Source of the DNA: Thauera humireducens
GTDB taxonomy: Bacteria > Pseudomonadota > Gammaproteobacteria > Burkholderiales > Rhodocyclaceae
Assembly (NCBI RefSeq): GCF_001051995.2
Contig: NZ_CP014646.1
Span: 4,107,755 to 4,171,754 of the forward strand
Length of the DNA: 64,000 bases
Reading direction: 5' to 3'
The position numbers were made by a program, and so were the translations under genes. This document shows, piece by piece, positions 36,757-47,222 of this stretch (its first letter is position 1; each line of letters opens with the position of its first letter). The notes under the pieces were generated by a model. That model saw nothing but the letters and a program-made list of their open reading frames with translations. It had not been told where the DNA came from and made no database searches.

Positions 36757-39462
36757 TCACTCGTCGAACACCTGCCCCCACAAGGCGATGACCGGTCGGC
36801 GTGCCGTCTCGGCCTCGTCCTCGGGAACGCGCGAGGGCAGGTCGTTCAGGCGTTGCCGGTGCTGCAGGCGGCGCAGTTCGCGATAACTGTCGGCGCAGGC
36901 CGCCGCCAGGTCGGCCGGGATCAGCCCGAGTTCGCCGCTGATCCGCAGCAGCGCGATGTTGCCGAGGTTGCCAGTGAGCTGGGGGTGTTCATGCGCATGA
37001 CCCAGCACCAGGTACTGGATCAGGAACTCGACGTCGATCAGGCCGCCGGTGTCGTGCTTCAGATCGAACAGCTCGCCACCCTTGCTGCCATGGGCGTCGC
37101 GCATCTTGTGGCGCATGGCGAGCACTTCCGCGCGCAGCGTATCAAGGTCGCGCTTCATGCGCAGCACCTCGCAGCGGATGCGTTCGAAGGCTTCGCCGAT
37201 GGCGCGATCCCCGGCGGAAAAGCGGGCGCGCGTGAGCGCCTGGTGTTCCCACACCCAGGCCGATTCGAGCTGGTACTTGCGGAAGGCTTCGAGCGAGGTC
37301 GCGATCAGGCCGGAATCGCCGTTGGGGCGCAGCCGCAGGTCGGTCTCGAACAACTGCCCGGCCGCGGTCTGGCTGGACAGCCAGGTGTTGGTGCGCTGCG
37401 CGAGGCGCGTGTAGACCTCGGCTGACTCCGGCGCGTCGTCGTCGTACAGGAACACGATGTCCAGGTCCGAGGCATAGCCCAGCTCCTTGCCGCCGAGCTT
37501 GCCGTAGCTGATGACGGCAAAGCGCGGCGTCTCGCGGTGGCGGATCTTGATCCGGCTCCAGCAGCGCGGCAGGGTCAGGTCGAGCATGATGTCGGCCAGC
37601 TCGGACAGATGGTCGGCGAGCTTCTCGACCGTCAGCAGCCCGGCGATGTCCTGTGTCAGCAGGCGGAACACCTGGGCGTGGTGCTGCTCGCGCATCACGT
37701 CCATCTGGCGCTCCATGTCGGGCTCGAGGGCGTCGAGTTCGGCGGAGAGGCTTGCGCGGAGGGCCTTGAAGTCCGGCGCGGTCTTGAGGTTGCGCGCGTC
37801 CAGCATCTCGTCGAGCAGGATCGGGTGGCGGGTCAGGAACTGTGCGCCCCAGCGCGATGCGCTCATCAGGTCGGCGACGCGGCGCAGGGCCTGCGGATAC
37901 TGCTGCAGCAGCGCGAGGTAGGCGCCGCGTCGGCCGATACCTTCGAGCAGGTCGAGGCAGCGGGCGAGCGTGTCGTCCGGTCCCGGGGTGGCCGCGGCCG
38001 CCTCGATCACGCGCGGCATCAGCGCGTCGAACCGGCTCTTGATGTTGTTCGGCAGCTGGCGGTAACGGGGGCTGGCATGAATGGAGGCGAGGCGTTCGGC
38101 CCCGGCGCGGGGGTGACGGTAGCCGAGTTCGCCCAGCGCGTGGGCCACGCTGTCGACGTCCTCCGCGCCGGCCCAGGTCGCGTCGAGGCTATGGTCTTCC
38201 TCGGACGGGTCGCCGAAGACCGCCTCGAAATGACGGCTGACGACGGCACGGTGTGCGTCCAGCGCGTCGATCAGTGCCGGATAGTCGGCGAAGCCCATCG
38301 CCTCGGCGATCAGGGCCTGGTCGGACGCCTTGCCCGGCAGGTCGTGCGTCTGTGCGTCGTCGAGGTACTGCAGGCGGTGCTCGAGCCGGCGCAGGAAGTC
38401 ATAGGCCGCGGACAGCTCGTTTACGGCTTCGGCCGACAGGATGCCGCGCTCGGGCAGCAGGGCGAGCGCCTTCAGCGTCGGGCGCACCTGCAGCGCCTTG
38501 TCGCGACCGCCGCGGATGAGCTGGAACACCTGGGCGATGAATTCGATCTCGCGGATGCCGCCCGGGCCCAGCTTGACGTTGTTGGCACGGTCGCGGCGGG
38601 CCACCTCGCGCCGGATCTGCGCGTGGAGGTCGCGCATGGCGTTGATGGCGCCGAAGTCGAGGTACTTGCGGAACACGAAGGGCCGGGCGATGTTCTGCAA
38701 CTCGGACCAGCGCTCGCCGCGCAGCACGCGCGCCTTGATCCACGCGTAGCGCTCCCACTCGCGGCCCTGGGTGACGAAGTAGTTCTCCAGCATGTCGAAG
38801 CAGCACACCAGCGGGCCCGAATCGCCGTTGGGGCGCAGGCGCATGTCGACCCGGAACACCTGGCCGTGTTCGGTGATCTCGGCCAGCGTCTGGATCAGCT
38901 GCTTGCCCAGCCGTTCGAAGAACTCGAAGTTGCTGATGACCTTCTTGCCGCCGGTGTCGCCATCCTCGGGGTAGATGAAGATCAGGTCGATGTCGGAGGA
39001 GACGTTCAGCTCGCGCCCGCCGAGCTTGCCCATGCCGATCACCAGCAGTTCCTGTTCCCAGCCGGTGGGCGACAGCGGCAAGCCGTAGCGTTCGACGAGC
39101 GCGGCGCGCAGCACGTCGTGGGCATGGCAGATCGCCACCTCGGCCAGCACCGTCATCGTCTCGGTGACTTCGGCAAGCGGCGCAGCGCAGCTCAGGTCGC
39201 GCACGATCAGGTGGCACAGCACCCAGATGCGCAGCTGGCGCAGGGCCGGTCGCAGCGCGATTTCGGCGCTCCCGGACGCCGCTTCGCGTGCGGCCAGGAA
39301 GCGCTCCATCGTCGCCGCGTCGATCGCGCCGCCGATGCTTTCCGTCAGGGCCCCGCCCAGCCACGGATGGCAGTCGAGCATGCGCGACAGATAGCGAGAA
39401 TGGCGGCGGGCATCCTGCACGGACTGGGGCAGCGGCTGCGATGCGTTCTGGATGGCGGACAT
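36757..39462 (-). CDS. glnE: Glutamine synthetase adenylyltransferase/deadenylase
   Basis: Adds AMP to, and removes it from, glutamine synthetase in response to PII state, controlling ammonia assimilation. The 901-residue protein carries two nucleotidyltransferase sites: IGMGKLGGRELNVSSDIDLIF near residue 167 (removal domain) and ISYGKLGGKELGYASDLDIVF near 652 (transfer domain), each with the paired aspartates. The central regulatory region and C-terminal helical part are complete. ATG 39462 begins MSAIQNASQPL. The gene is head of a minus-strand run and is divergent from yhdP, sharing a 210-base gap in which I see no convincing promoter. Confidence 0.96.
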   Translation of the reverse strand: MSAIQNASQPLPQSVQDARRHSRYLSRMLDCHPWLGGALTESIGGAIDAATMERFLAAREAASGSAEIALRPALRQLRIWVLCHLIVRDLSCAAPLAEVTETMTVLAEVAICHAHDVLRAALVERYGLPLSPTGWEQELLVIGMGKLGGRELNVSSDIDLIFIYPEDGDTGGKKVISNFEFFERLGKQLIQTLAEITEHGQVFRVDMRLRPNGDSGPLVCCFDMLENYFVTQGREWERYAWIKARVLRGERWSELQNIARPFVFRKYLDFGAINAMRDLHAQIRREVARRDRANNVKLGPGGIREIEFIAQVFQLIRGGRDKALQVRPTLKALALLPERGILSAEAVNELSAAYDFLRRLEHRLQYLDDAQTHDLPGKASDQALIAEAMGFADYPALIDALDAHRAVVSRHFEAVFGDPSEEDHSLDATWAGAEDVDSVAHALGELGYRHPRAGAERLASIHASPRYRQLPNNIKSRFDALMPRVIEAAAATPGPDDTLARCLDLLEGIGRRGAYLALLQQYPQALRRVADLMSASRWGAQFLTRHPILLDEMLDARNLKTAPDFKALRASLSAELDALEPDMERQMDVMREQHHAQVFRLLTQDIAGLLTVEKLADHLSELADIMLDLTLPRCWSRIKIRHRETPRFAVISYGKLGGKELGYASDLDIVFLYDDDAPESAEVYTRLAQRTNTWLSSQTAAGQLFETDLRLRPNGDSGLIATSLEAFRKYQLESAWVWEHQALTRARFSAGDRAIGEAFERIRCEVLRMKRDLDTLRAEVLAMRHKMRDAHGSKGGELFDLKHDTGGLIDVEFLIQYLVLGHAHEHPQLTGNLGNIALLRISGELGLIPADLAAACADSYRELRRLQHRQRLNDLPSRVPEDEAETARRPVIALWGQVFDE

Positions 39463-39672
39463 GTTGCGGCTCCGGTGCCTTGGGTGTGATCGTTGGTAGA
39501 ATGTGGCCCCTCGCGGCAGTTGGTGCCGGCGGGCGCAGAAAGACTAGTTTAGCCGCGCCCGGCCGTCCGGCGTGTGCCTGCGGGAGCCCGGGAGCGGGGC
39601 CATGCGCAATCCTGCGCGGTGTGGTCGTCCGTCCTTCCCGAATTCCGGCCCGGCAAGCCGGTGCGATCCCTG

Positions 39673-42600
39673 ATGAATCCGCTGCCCGAGCCCCCCTCCG
39701 CATCGCCCGCGCCGCCTGTGCCTTGCCGCAGGCCTTGGGCGCGCGTGCGTGCGGTGGGCGGCGGCGCGTTGCGCGCCCTCGTGCTGCTGTGGATCGTGTT
39801 CGCGGGTGTGCTGCTGCTTGTCCGCCACGTGGTGCTGCCTTCGGTGGGAGAGTTCCGCGCCGAGATCGCGGCCGCGGCCAACAAGGCGCTCGGCCTGCCC
39901 GTGGCGATCGATGCGATCGAAGGACGCTGGGATGGCTGGCGCCCGCGTCTGGTGCTGCAGCGAGTGAGCTTCACCGACGAGGCCGGACAGGCCGTCTTGC
40001 AGCTGCCGCGAGTGGATGCGACGCTGGCCTGGTCCTCCCTGCTGCGGCTGCAGCCCCACTTCCACCGCCTCGAGATCGCCTCGCCCGAGATCGCGTTGCG
40101 GCGCGAGCCCGATGGCCGCCTGCGGGTTGCCGGGCTGGCGGTTTCCGCCGGCGGTGAGCGTGACAGCGGCACGCTCGACTGGCTGCTGGCACAGCGTCAG
40201 ATCGTGATCCACGACGCCCGGGTGCGCTGGGACGATCGCCTGCGTGGCGCTCCGGAGTTGCTGCTCGAGCAGGTCGAGTTCCGCCTTGACCAGCGTCTCG
40301 GTCCCCGGCGCTTTGCGCTGCGTGCGCAGCCGCCGCAGGCGCTGGCCTCGACGCTGGATGTGCGTGGGGAGTTGCGGCGCTTCGATCCGGCCAGTCCGTT
40401 GGCGTCGACCGGGCGCCTCTACGTGTCGCTGGATCGGGCCGATCTTGGCGGGTGGCGACCTTGGGTCGATTACCCTTTGCCGCTGGAGGGCGTGGGCGGC
40501 GTTCGCGCGTGGCTCGAGTCGCACACCGAGTCGCGCTTCGATTTTTCGCGCGGGCTGGATTTTGCCCGAGCACCGGCGCGCGGCTTGTCCGTCGCGGCCG
40601 ATCTTGCCCTCGACGGCGTGCGCACACGGCTCGGTGAGACGCTGCCGGTGCTCGAACTGGAGCGGCTCGACGGACACCTCAGCGTCGATGTCGAGCCCGA
40701 CGGCTACAAGGTCGCCACGCGCGGCCTCGCGTTCCGCACGGGAGACGGGGTGGCGCTCGCGCCGACCGACCTCGACCTGGCGTTCCGCAACCGCGATGGG
40801 GGGGGCGGGGGCAGCCTTGCGGCAAATCAGCTCGATTTCCCCGTGCTGGCGCGGCTGGCCGCCCATCTGCCCTTGAGCGATGGGGTGCGCGAGCAACTCG
40901 CGGGCCTTGCCCCGCAAGGCGTGCTCAGCGCCCTGCGTCTGCGCTGGCAGGGTGATCCCGCGGCGCCGGACAACTGGGGCGTTTCCGCTCGCTTCGCCGG
41001 GCTTGGGCTTGCCGCCCGCGACAGCCTGCCGGGGCTCGGCGGACTGAGCGGCAGCCTCGACGGAGACGAGCGCGGGGGACGTTATCGCCTCGACAGCCGC
41101 GATGCCCATATCGATCTGCCCGAGGTGTTCGAGTCGGGCCGCCTGGCGTTTGCGCAGTTGCGCGCTGAAGGGGGATGGCAGCGGCGCGATGGGCGGCTCG
41201 AGATCACGCTCGACAGCGCGCGCTTCGAGAACGTCGATGCAGCCGGGACCGCGTCCGGCGTCTACCGCCCCCAGCCGGATGGAGCGGGCGAGATTGACCT
41301 GCAGGCGCGTCTCTCGCGTGCGGAGGGGACGTCCGTCTGGCGCTATCTGCCGCGTGTGGTCAACCAGGACACGCATGAATGGGTCCGCAGGGCGATCCGC
41401 CGTGCCGAGGTGCCCGAAGCCAACCTGCGCTTGCGCGGCGCGCTCGACGACTTTCCGTTCCGCGAGGGAGGAGGCGAGTTCCGCGTGACGATCCGGGTCG
41501 TCGACGCCTTGCTCGACTACGCGCCGGGCTGGCCTTCGATCGACGGTATCTTCGGCGAGGTGCGCTTCGAGGGGCCGGGCCTGCGCATCGAGGCGGCCCG
41601 CGGGCGCATCCTGGGCGTGGCACTGTCCGAGGTCGTGGCCGAGGTGCCCGATCTCGATGCCATGCCCTCGCCGGTGATGCGCATCGCGGGCAAGGCCGCA
41701 GGGCCGACCGCCGAGTTCCTGCGCTTCGTTTCCGAGAGCCCGGTGTCGGCACGCATCGGCGGCTTCACCGAGGGCATGCGGGCCGAAGGCCGGGGTGCGC
41801 TGGACCTGCGCCTTGCGCTGCCGCTCAAGGAGATGGACGCGTCCACGGTAGATGGCGAATTCCGCTTCGGTGCCAACCGCCTGTGGTTGGTGGAGGGGCT
41901 GCCCGTGCTGGAGGATGCCGGGGGGCGCCTGCGCTTTACCGCCGATTCACTGTCCATGCCGGAGGCACGGGCGCAATTCCTCGGCGCGCCGGCGCGAATC
42001 ACCGCGCGGACGCAGCCCGATGGCGTGGTGCGTTTCGATGCCGGCGGCGCGCTGAATGCGTCGGCGCTGGCGGCCGTGTGGGACCTGCCGGTCGCGGACC
42101 ATCTGTCGGGCAGTGCGCCATGGCGCGCCGTGGTGCAGATCGACAAGGGCGCGACACGGCTGGACGTGGATTCGGAACTGGCCGATCTGAGCTCCAGCCT
42201 CCCGGCACCGCTCAACAAGCGGGCCGGCGAGCGCTGGCCATTGCGCGTGCGCTTCGAGGCGCCTGCTGAAGCGACGGCGAAACGGCCCCCGCGCACGCTG
42301 ATGCTGAGCCTCTCCGATTGGCTGAAGGCGGAACTCGAATGGCCGGGGGACGGGACGCCCGTGCGCGGGGGGCTCGGTCTCAATGCCGCAGCGCGTGAGC
42401 CCCTGCGCATGGCCGAGCGTGGGCTGATGGTGGCGGCGACTTTCGAGTCGCTGGATGCGGATGCGTGGCGCAGGGTGCTCGACACCGGGAGCGACGCGCC
42501 GTCAGCCGGGGTCGGCGCGGCCGGTTCGCTGCCGCTGGCGGGCGTGTCCGTGCAGGCAGGGCAGCTGCAGGCCTTCGGCCAGCAGTTGAAGGACTTCAGC

Positions 42601-43632
42601 CTGCGTGCCGTCGCGGACGAAGGCGGCTGGAAGGCCAGGCTCGCGAGCGATCGCGCAGTCGGGGAACTCGACTGGCGCGACGCGGGCGCGGGCGCGCTCC
42701 ATGCCCGCCTGGATCAGCTCCGCGTCGGTGATGCGCAGGAGGGCGACGGCGAGAGGACGGCACCGGGTGCCGAGTCGGCCAACGACGAAGACCAGACGCC
42801 ACCGCGCCATTTGCCCGCCCTGGACGTGGTCGCGGAGCGTTTCGTGCTGCGCGGCAAGGAGTTGGGGCGTCTTCAGCTGTTTGCCCGCAATCGCGCGGGC
42901 GTGTGGCAACTCGAGCGTCTCGACGTGGCCAATGCGGACGGTCGCCTGCGCGGCAGCGGCGAGTGGCGTACCGCGGGTCGCCAGGCCACCGCGCTCGACT
43001 TCAATCTGGAGACGGCCGACATCGGTCGGTTCGCGAAACGCCTCGGTTACGACGAGGTGGTGCGCGGCGGCAAGGCGACACTGAGCGGCCGGCTCGACTG
43101 GCAGGGCGCCCCGACACGCATCGACTACCCGACCCTGGGTGGCAGCATGAAGCTGCGGGCCGAAGCCGGACAGTTCAACAAGCTGGAGCCGGGGGTCGGG
43201 CGGCTGCTCGGCATCCTCAGCTTGCAGTCTCTGCCGCGGCGCATCACGCTCGATTTTCGCGATGTCTTTTCCGAAGGATTCGCCTTCGATGGCATTTCCG
43301 GTAGCATCGACGTGGTCCGCGGTGTGATGCGCACTGAAGACCTCGAGATTCGCGGACCTGCTGCCCGCGTGCGCATGCGGGGCGCAACCGATGTGCAGGC
43401 GGAGACGCAGGACCTGCGCGTGGCGGTGCAGCCGACCCTGTCCGAGTCGGTCGCCATCGGCGCTGCGGCCGGCCTGCTGAATCCGGTCGCCGGGGTCGTG
43501 ACCTACCTCGCGCAGAAAGCGCTGAGCGACCCGATCGAAAAGCTCTTCGCCTACGAATATGCGATCACTGGCTCCTGGGACGACCCCCAGGTCCAGCGCA
43601 TCAGCGCGACGCAGCCGGCGCCCGCGCAGTGA
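39673..43632 (+). CDS. yhdP: YhdP-family AsmA-like envelope protein
   Basis: A 1319-residue protein of the bridge-like AsmA superfamily. One N-terminal transmembrane helix (VLLWIVFAGVLLLVRHVVLP, near residue 35) anchors it in the inner membrane; the rest is a long repetitive beta-strand region in the periplasm (DUF3971 and AsmA-like), ending with an LAVAVQPTLSESVAIGAAAG segment near 1255 and QKALSDPIEKLF. In E. coli YhdP, with TamB and YdbH, carries phospholipids to the outer membrane. ATG 39673 is the nearest start to the helix; upstream residues add only a basic leader. Its neighbours, a nitrilase-family gene and tldD, match the yhdP-tldD arrangement in enterobacteria. Confidence 0.9.
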   Translation: MNPLPEPPSASPAPPVPCRRPWARVRAVGGGALRALVLLWIVFAGVLLLVRHVVLPSVGEFRAEIAAAANKALGLPVAIDAIEGRWDGWRPRLVLQRVSFTDEAGQAVLQLPRVDATLAWSSLLRLQPHFHRLEIASPEIALRREPDGRLRVAGLAVSAGGERDSGTLDWLLAQRQIVIHDARVRWDDRLRGAPELLLEQVEFRLDQRLGPRRFALRAQPPQALASTLDVRGELRRFDPASPLASTGRLYVSLDRADLGGWRPWVDYPLPLEGVGGVRAWLESHTESRFDFSRGLDFARAPARGLSVAADLALDGVRTRLGETLPVLELERLDGHLSVDVEPDGYKVATRGLAFRTGDGVALAPTDLDLAFRNRDGGGGGSLAANQLDFPVLARLAAHLPLSDGVREQLAGLAPQGVLSALRLRWQGDPAAPDNWGVSARFAGLGLAARDSLPGLGGLSGSLDGDERGGRYRLDSRDAHIDLPEVFESGRLAFAQLRAEGGWQRRDGRLEITLDSARFENVDAAGTASGVYRPQPDGAGEIDLQARLSRAEGTSVWRYLPRVVNQDTHEWVRRAIRRAEVPEANLRLRGALDDFPFREGGGEFRVTIRVVDALLDYAPGWPSIDGIFGEVRFEGPGLRIEAARGRILGVALSEVVAEVPDLDAMPSPVMRIAGKAAGPTAEFLRFVSESPVSARIGGFTEGMRAEGRGALDLRLALPLKEMDASTVDGEFRFGANRLWLVEGLPVLEDAGGRLRFTADSLSMPEARAQFLGAPARITARTQPDGVVRFDAGGALNASALAAVWDLPVADHLSGSAPWRAVVQIDKGATRLDVDSELADLSSSLPAPLNKRAGERWPLRVRFEAPAEATAKRPPRTLMLSLSDWLKAELEWPGDGTPVRGGLGLNAAAREPLRMAERGLMVAATFESLDADAWRRVLDTGSDAPSAGVGAAGSLPLAGVSVQAGQLQAFGQQLKDFSLRAVADEGGWKARLASDRAVGELDWRDAGAGALHARLDQLRVGDAQEGDGERTAPGAESANDEDQTPPRHLPALDVVAERFVLRGKELGRLQLFARNRAGVWQLERLDVANADGRLRGSGEWRTAGRQATALDFNLETADIGRFAKRLGYDEVVRGGKATLSGRLDWQGAPTRIDYPTLGGSMKLRAEAGQFNKLEPGVGRLLGILSLQSLPRRITLDFRDVFSEGFAFDGISGSIDVVRGVMRTEDLEIRGPAARVRMRGATDVQAETQDLRVAVQPTLSESVAIGAAAGLLNPVAGVVTYLAQKALSDPIEKLFAYEYAITGSWDDPQVQRISATQPAPAQ

Positions 43633-43678
43633 GGCCGAATCCGCCCGGCACGAACGCAACCACGAACCGAAGTCCTGC

Positions 43679-44527
43679 ATGAATCCAGCACGCTCCGCGC
43701 CTCCTTCCCCACGTTCCGCAGCCGGATCGTTCCGCATCGCCGCCATCCAGACCGTGTCCGGGCCCGACGTGGCGCAGAACCTGGAGGTGGTTGCCGGCCT
43801 GGTGGCCGAGGCCGCCGCCACGGGTGCGCGACTCGTTGCGCTGCCCGAGTACTTTCCGGTGATCTCCGCCGACGAACAGGCCAAGGTCCGCATTCGCGAG
43901 CACGACGGCAGTGGTCCCCTGCAGTCCTGCCTTGCCGATCTGGCGCAGCGGCACGGGGTGTGGCTCGTCGGTGGCACGATCCCGCTGGTGGCCGAGGCCG
44001 ACGACAAGGTGCGCAACAGCACGCTGGTGTTCGACGATCAGGGACGGCGCGTTGCCCGCTACGACAAGATCCATCTGTTCGGCTTCCAGCGCGGCGCGGA
44101 GCGCTACGACGAATCGGCCTCCATCGAGGCCGGTGCCGAGGTGTGCGCCTTCGACGCGCCGGTCGGGCGCGTTGGGCTGTCGGTGTGCTACGACTTGCGC
44201 TTCCCCGAGCTTTTCCGCGCGATGCGCGAGGTCGATCTGATCATTCTGCCCGCCGCATTCACCTACACCACCGGCCGTGCGCACTGGGAGGTGCTGCTGC
44301 GCGCGCGCGCGATCGAGAACCAGTGCTACGTCATGGCGCCGGCACAGGGCGGGCGCCATCCGAGCGGGCGCGTCACCTGGGGGCATACGATGATCATCGA
44401 CCCTTGGGGCGAAGTGCTGGCGTGCCAGGAAGAGGGGCCCGGCGTGGTGCTGGCCGATCTCGATCCGGCGCGCATCGCCAGCGTGCGCGAGAGCCTGCCC
44501 GCGCTGCGTCACCGTTGCCTCGTCTGA
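43679..44527 (+). CDS. Nitrilase-superfamily amidase (deaminated-glutathione amidase type)
   Basis: A 282-residue carbon-nitrogen hydrolase. The catalytic triad is visible: Glu in LVALPEYFP near residue 58, Lys in YDKIHLFGF near 130 and Cys in [13 protein letters not shown] near 168. The motif [12 protein letters not shown] and the end [15 protein letters not shown] fit the Nit1/NitA branch, which cleaves deaminated glutathione, an unwanted by-product of transaminases. It follows yhdP by 46 bases and precedes tldD by 76, probably one operon. The exact substrate is inferred from the branch. Confidence 0.88.
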   Translation: MNPARSAPPSPRSAAGSFRIAAIQTVSGPDVAQNLEVVAGLVAEAAATGARLVALPEYFPVISADEQAKVRIREHDGSGPLQSCLADLAQRHGVWLVGGTIPLVAEADDKVRNSTLVFDDQGRRVARYDKIHLFGFQRGAERYDESASIEAGAEVCAFDAPVGRVGLSVCYDLRFPELFRAMREVDLIILPAAFTYTTGRAHWEVLLRARAIENQCYVMAPAQGGRHPSGRVTWGHTMIIDPWGEVLACQEEGPGVVLADLDPARIASVRESLPALRHRCLV

Positions 44528-44603
44528 CGCCCGAGAACCGAACACGGCGCGATCGTTTTCGCGCACCGCCGGTCCAATCCGGCAACGAATCCAAGGATTA
44601 CGC

Positions 44604-46049
44604 ATGAGCAAGAGCCAGAACCCGCTGAAGATCGCCGATCGCTACCTGCTGTCCCCGCATGGCCTCGGGGAGGCCGAGCTGGAGAAGACTTTCCGCAAGC
44701 TGATGCGCCACGACATCGACTTTGCCGACCTGTACTTTCAGTACCAGCGCTCCGAGGCCTGGAGCCTGGAGGAGGGCATCGTCAAGTCGGGTAGCTTCGA
44801 CATCGAACAGGGTGTGGGCGTACGTGCGATCAGCGGCGAGAAGACCGCCTTTGCCTACTCTGACGACATCTCGCTCGATGCGCTGGTCGGCGCTGCGACC
44901 GCGACGCGGGCGATCGCCGCAGCCGGTGAGCGGCGCCGCGTCGGCATCGTGCCGCACAAGCTCAAGACCCGCCTGTACCGTGCCGACGACCCGCTCGATT
45001 CGCTCGACGACACGTCCAAGGTCAAGCTGCTGGAGCGCCTCGAAAGCTTCGCCCGCGCCGAGGATCCGCGCGTCACCCAGGTCATGGCGCACATCGCGGG
45101 TTCGTGGGAGGTGGTGATGGTGGCGCGCAGCGACGGCCATCTGGCAGCCGACGTGCGTCCGCTGGTGCGGGTGTCGATCACCGTGATCATGGAAGAGAAC
45201 GGCCGCCGCGAGCAGGGCAGTGCCGGCGGCGGCGGCCGTTACGACTACGGCTACTTCTGCGACGACCGCCTGCACGACTACGCCCGCGCCGCGGTGCATC
45301 AGGCCAGCGTCAATCTGGCGGCCGACCCGGCGCCGGCGGGCACCATGCCGGTGGTGCTGGGGCCTGGCTGGCCGGGCATCCTGCTGCACGAGGCGATCGG
45401 CCATGGGCTGGAAGGCGACTTCAACCGCAAGGGCAGCTCTGCCTTCTCCGGGCTCCTGGGTCAGCAGGTCGCAGCCAAGGGCGTCACCGTGGTCGATGAC
45501 GGCACCCTGCAGGACCGCCGCGGTTCGCTGTCGATCGACGACGAGGGCAACCCGACCGAACGCACCGTGCTGATCGAGGACGGCATCCTGACCGGCTACA
45601 TGCAGGACATGATGAACGCACGACTGATGGGCATGCCGCTGACCGGCAACGGCCGGCGCGAATCCTTTGCCCACCTGCCGCTGCCGCGCATGACCAACAC
45701 CTACATGCTGAACGGCGACAAGGACCCGGAAGAGATCATCAAGTCGGTGAAGAAGGGGCTGTACGCGGTGAACTTCGGTGGTGGCCAGGTGGACATCACG
45801 TCGGGCAAGTTCGTGTTCTCGACCGCCGAGGCCTACCTGATCGAAGACGGCAAGGTCACGCGACCGGTGAAGGGCGCGACGCTGATCGGCAACGGTCCCG
45901 ACGTGCTCACCAAGGTGAAGATGATCGGCAACGACATGATGCTCGATCCGGGCGTGGGCACTTGCGGCAAGGACGGCCAGAGCGTGCCGGTCGGTGTCGG
46001 CCAGCCGACCCTGCGCGTCGACGGGCTGACGGTGGGCGGTACGGCCTGA
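44604..46049 (+). CDS. tldD: Metalloprotease TldD
   Basis: Zinc-dependent peptidase that, with TldE/PmbA, trims peptides such as microcin precursors and helps break down CcdA. The 481-residue protein has the defining [11 protein letters not shown] motif near residue 260, whose two His and the Glu form the active site, and [19 protein letters not shown] near 350. The N-terminal [20 protein letters not shown] motif is typical. Its partner gene pmbA is not in this window. A terminator follows, lying inside the 3' end of the convergent radical-SAM gene. Confidence 0.95.
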   Translation: MSKSQNPLKIADRYLLSPHGLGEAELEKTFRKLMRHDIDFADLYFQYQRSEAWSLEEGIVKSGSFDIEQGVGVRAISGEKTAFAYSDDISLDALVGAATATRAIAAAGERRRVGIVPHKLKTRLYRADDPLDSLDDTSKVKLLERLESFARAEDPRVTQVMAHIAGSWEVVMVARSDGHLAADVRPLVRVSITVIMEENGRREQGSAGGGGRYDYGYFCDDRLHDYARAAVHQASVNLAADPAPAGTMPVVLGPGWPGILLHEAIGHGLEGDFNRKGSSAFSGLLGQQVAAKGVTVVDDGTLQDRRGSLSIDDEGNPTERTVLIEDGILTGYMQDMMNARLMGMPLTGNGRRESFAHLPLPRMTNTYMLNGDKDPEEIIKSVKKGLYAVNFGGGQVDITSGKFVFSTAEAYLIEDGKVTRPVKGATLIGNGPDVLTKVKMIGNDMMLDPGVGTCGKDGQSVPVGVGQPTLRVDGLTVGGTA

Positions 46050-46103
46050 GAAGGTCTTACCCCGGCGGTGCCCGGTCTCGGGTTCAGCCACCGCCATGTG
46101 AGT

Positions 46104-47222
46104 TCAGAAAAGGGCCAGCTGTGGCCCTTTTTGCCGTGGCGGTCGAAAGGCCGTGGTGTCCAGGTTGCGACGCGAACGCCCCAGGCCCAGTCGGGCATGC
46201 AGCCGGTTCATGCGCTGGCGGTAGAGTTCGGCCACCACCCCTTCGCCGCGCATGCGACTGCCGAAGCGCGGATCGTTGGCGCGTCCGCCGCGCAGGTCGG
46301 CGACGCGGCTCATGACGTGCCGCGCACGGTCGGGGACATGGGCGTGCAGCCAGTCCTCGAATACGTCCTTCAGTTCGAGCGGCAGACGCAGCACGACATA
46401 GCCTGCGGTACGCGCACCGAGCGCGTGGGCCGCCTCGACCACCGCTTCCATCTCGTGATCGTTCAGGGCCGGAATCAGCGGCGCAAACAACACGCCGACC
46501 GGCACGCCGGCTTCGTGCAGGCGGCGGATCGTCTCGAGCCGCCGTGCGGGGCGGGCGGCGCGCGGCTCGAGACGGCGAGCGAGCGCGTCGTCGAGCGTCG
46601 TCACCGAGACCATGACCTCCACCAGATCATGTCGTGCCAGCTCGGCCAGCAGGTCGAGGTCGCGCTCGATGAGGGCCGACTTGGTGATCAGGCTGACCGG
46701 GTGGCGGGCTTCGAGCAGCACTTCGAGCAGTTGCCGCGTGAGACCGGTGTGGCGCTCCACCGGCTGCCAGGCATCGGTGTTCATGCCGAGCGCGATCGGC
46801 GCGCAGCGGTAGCCGGGCGCGGCCAGCTCCTTGCGCAGCAAGTCTGGGGCATCGGGCTTCCAGAACAGCTTCGTCTCGAAATCCAGCCCGGGCGACAGGT
46901 CGAGGTAGGCGTGGCTGGGGCGGGCGAAGCAATAGACGCAGCCGTGCTCGCAGCCACGATAGGGGTTGATCGAGCGATCGAAGGGGATGTCGGGCGAGCT
47001 GTTGTAGTTGATGACGCGGCGTGCGTTGTCGACGAAGAGCTCGGTACGCAGCGGTGCTGGCGCGTCGTCGTCCGGCCAGCCGTCATCGAAGGCGTCGCGG
47101 CGATGGACGAGGAAGCGCCCGCCCGGGCGGATGGTGCTGCCGCGCCCGCGCAGCGGCGACGTTGAGGTCAGCGCCGGTATTGCCAGCGAGATGGGTGCTG
47201 AGCTGTTTTTATATACAGTCAT
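46104..47222 (-). CDS. Radical-SAM protein, PA0069/photolyase-like (COG1533) family
   Basis: A 372-residue radical-SAM enzyme with the cluster motif YRGCEHGCVYCFARP (C-x3-C-x2-C, near residues 90-105), the NYNSSPDIPFDRSINPYRG segment before it, and a following TIM-barrel region. It belongs to the family labelled DNA repair photolyase or spore-photoproduct-lyase-like, although substrate is unproven. The only canonical start before the conserved core is ATG 47222. That start is embedded in a 12-bp hairpin and codons 2-6 form a perfect LexA box (47203-47218), arguing for SOS control. The last nine codons form the terminator of tldD on the other strand. The 3' coding end MNRLHARLGLG-QKGPQLALF is typical. 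Confidence 0.88.
   Translation of the reverse strand: MTVYKNSSAPISLAIPALTSTSPLRGRGSTIRPGGRFLVHRRDAFDDGWPDDDAPAPLRTELFVDNARRVINYNSSPDIPFDRSINPYRGCEHGCVYCFARPSHAYLDLSPGLDFETKLFWKPDAPDLLRKELAAPGYRCAPIALGMNTDAWQPVERHTGLTRQLLEVLLEARHPVSLITKSALIERDLDLLAELARHDLVEVMVSVTTLDDALARRLEPRAARPARRLETIRRLHEAGVPVGVLFAPLIPALNDHEMEAVVEAAHALGARTAGYVVLRLPLELKDVFEDWLHAHVPDRARHVMSRVADLRGGRANDPRFGSRMRGEGVVAELYRQRMNRLHARLGLGRSRRNLDTTAFRPPRQKGPQLALF
46108..46132 (+). terminator. Intrinsic terminator of tldD, inside the convergent gene's 3' end
   Basis: AAAAGGGCCA (46108-46117) and TGGCCCTTTT (46122-46131) pair perfectly over 10 bases with a 4-base loop, followed by T. It starts 58 bases after the tldD stop. On the other strand the same bases are the last codons (KGPQLALF) of the radical-SAM gene. 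Confidence 0.8.
47203..47218 (-). promoter_or_regulatory. LexA (SOS) box
   Basis: CTGT (47203-47206), eight A/T bases, ACAG (47215-47218): the full CTGT-N8-ACAG SOS-box pattern with an A/T-only centre. It lies over the first codons of the radical-SAM gene. No gene is transcribed rightwards from here, so this gene is the only sensible target. Confidence 0.7.

Noticed and set aside
37537..39489. 650-codon open frame on the plus strand opposite glnE
   Set aside because: Shadow of glnE with the typical GC-rich composition of antisense frames; no recognisable protein feature.
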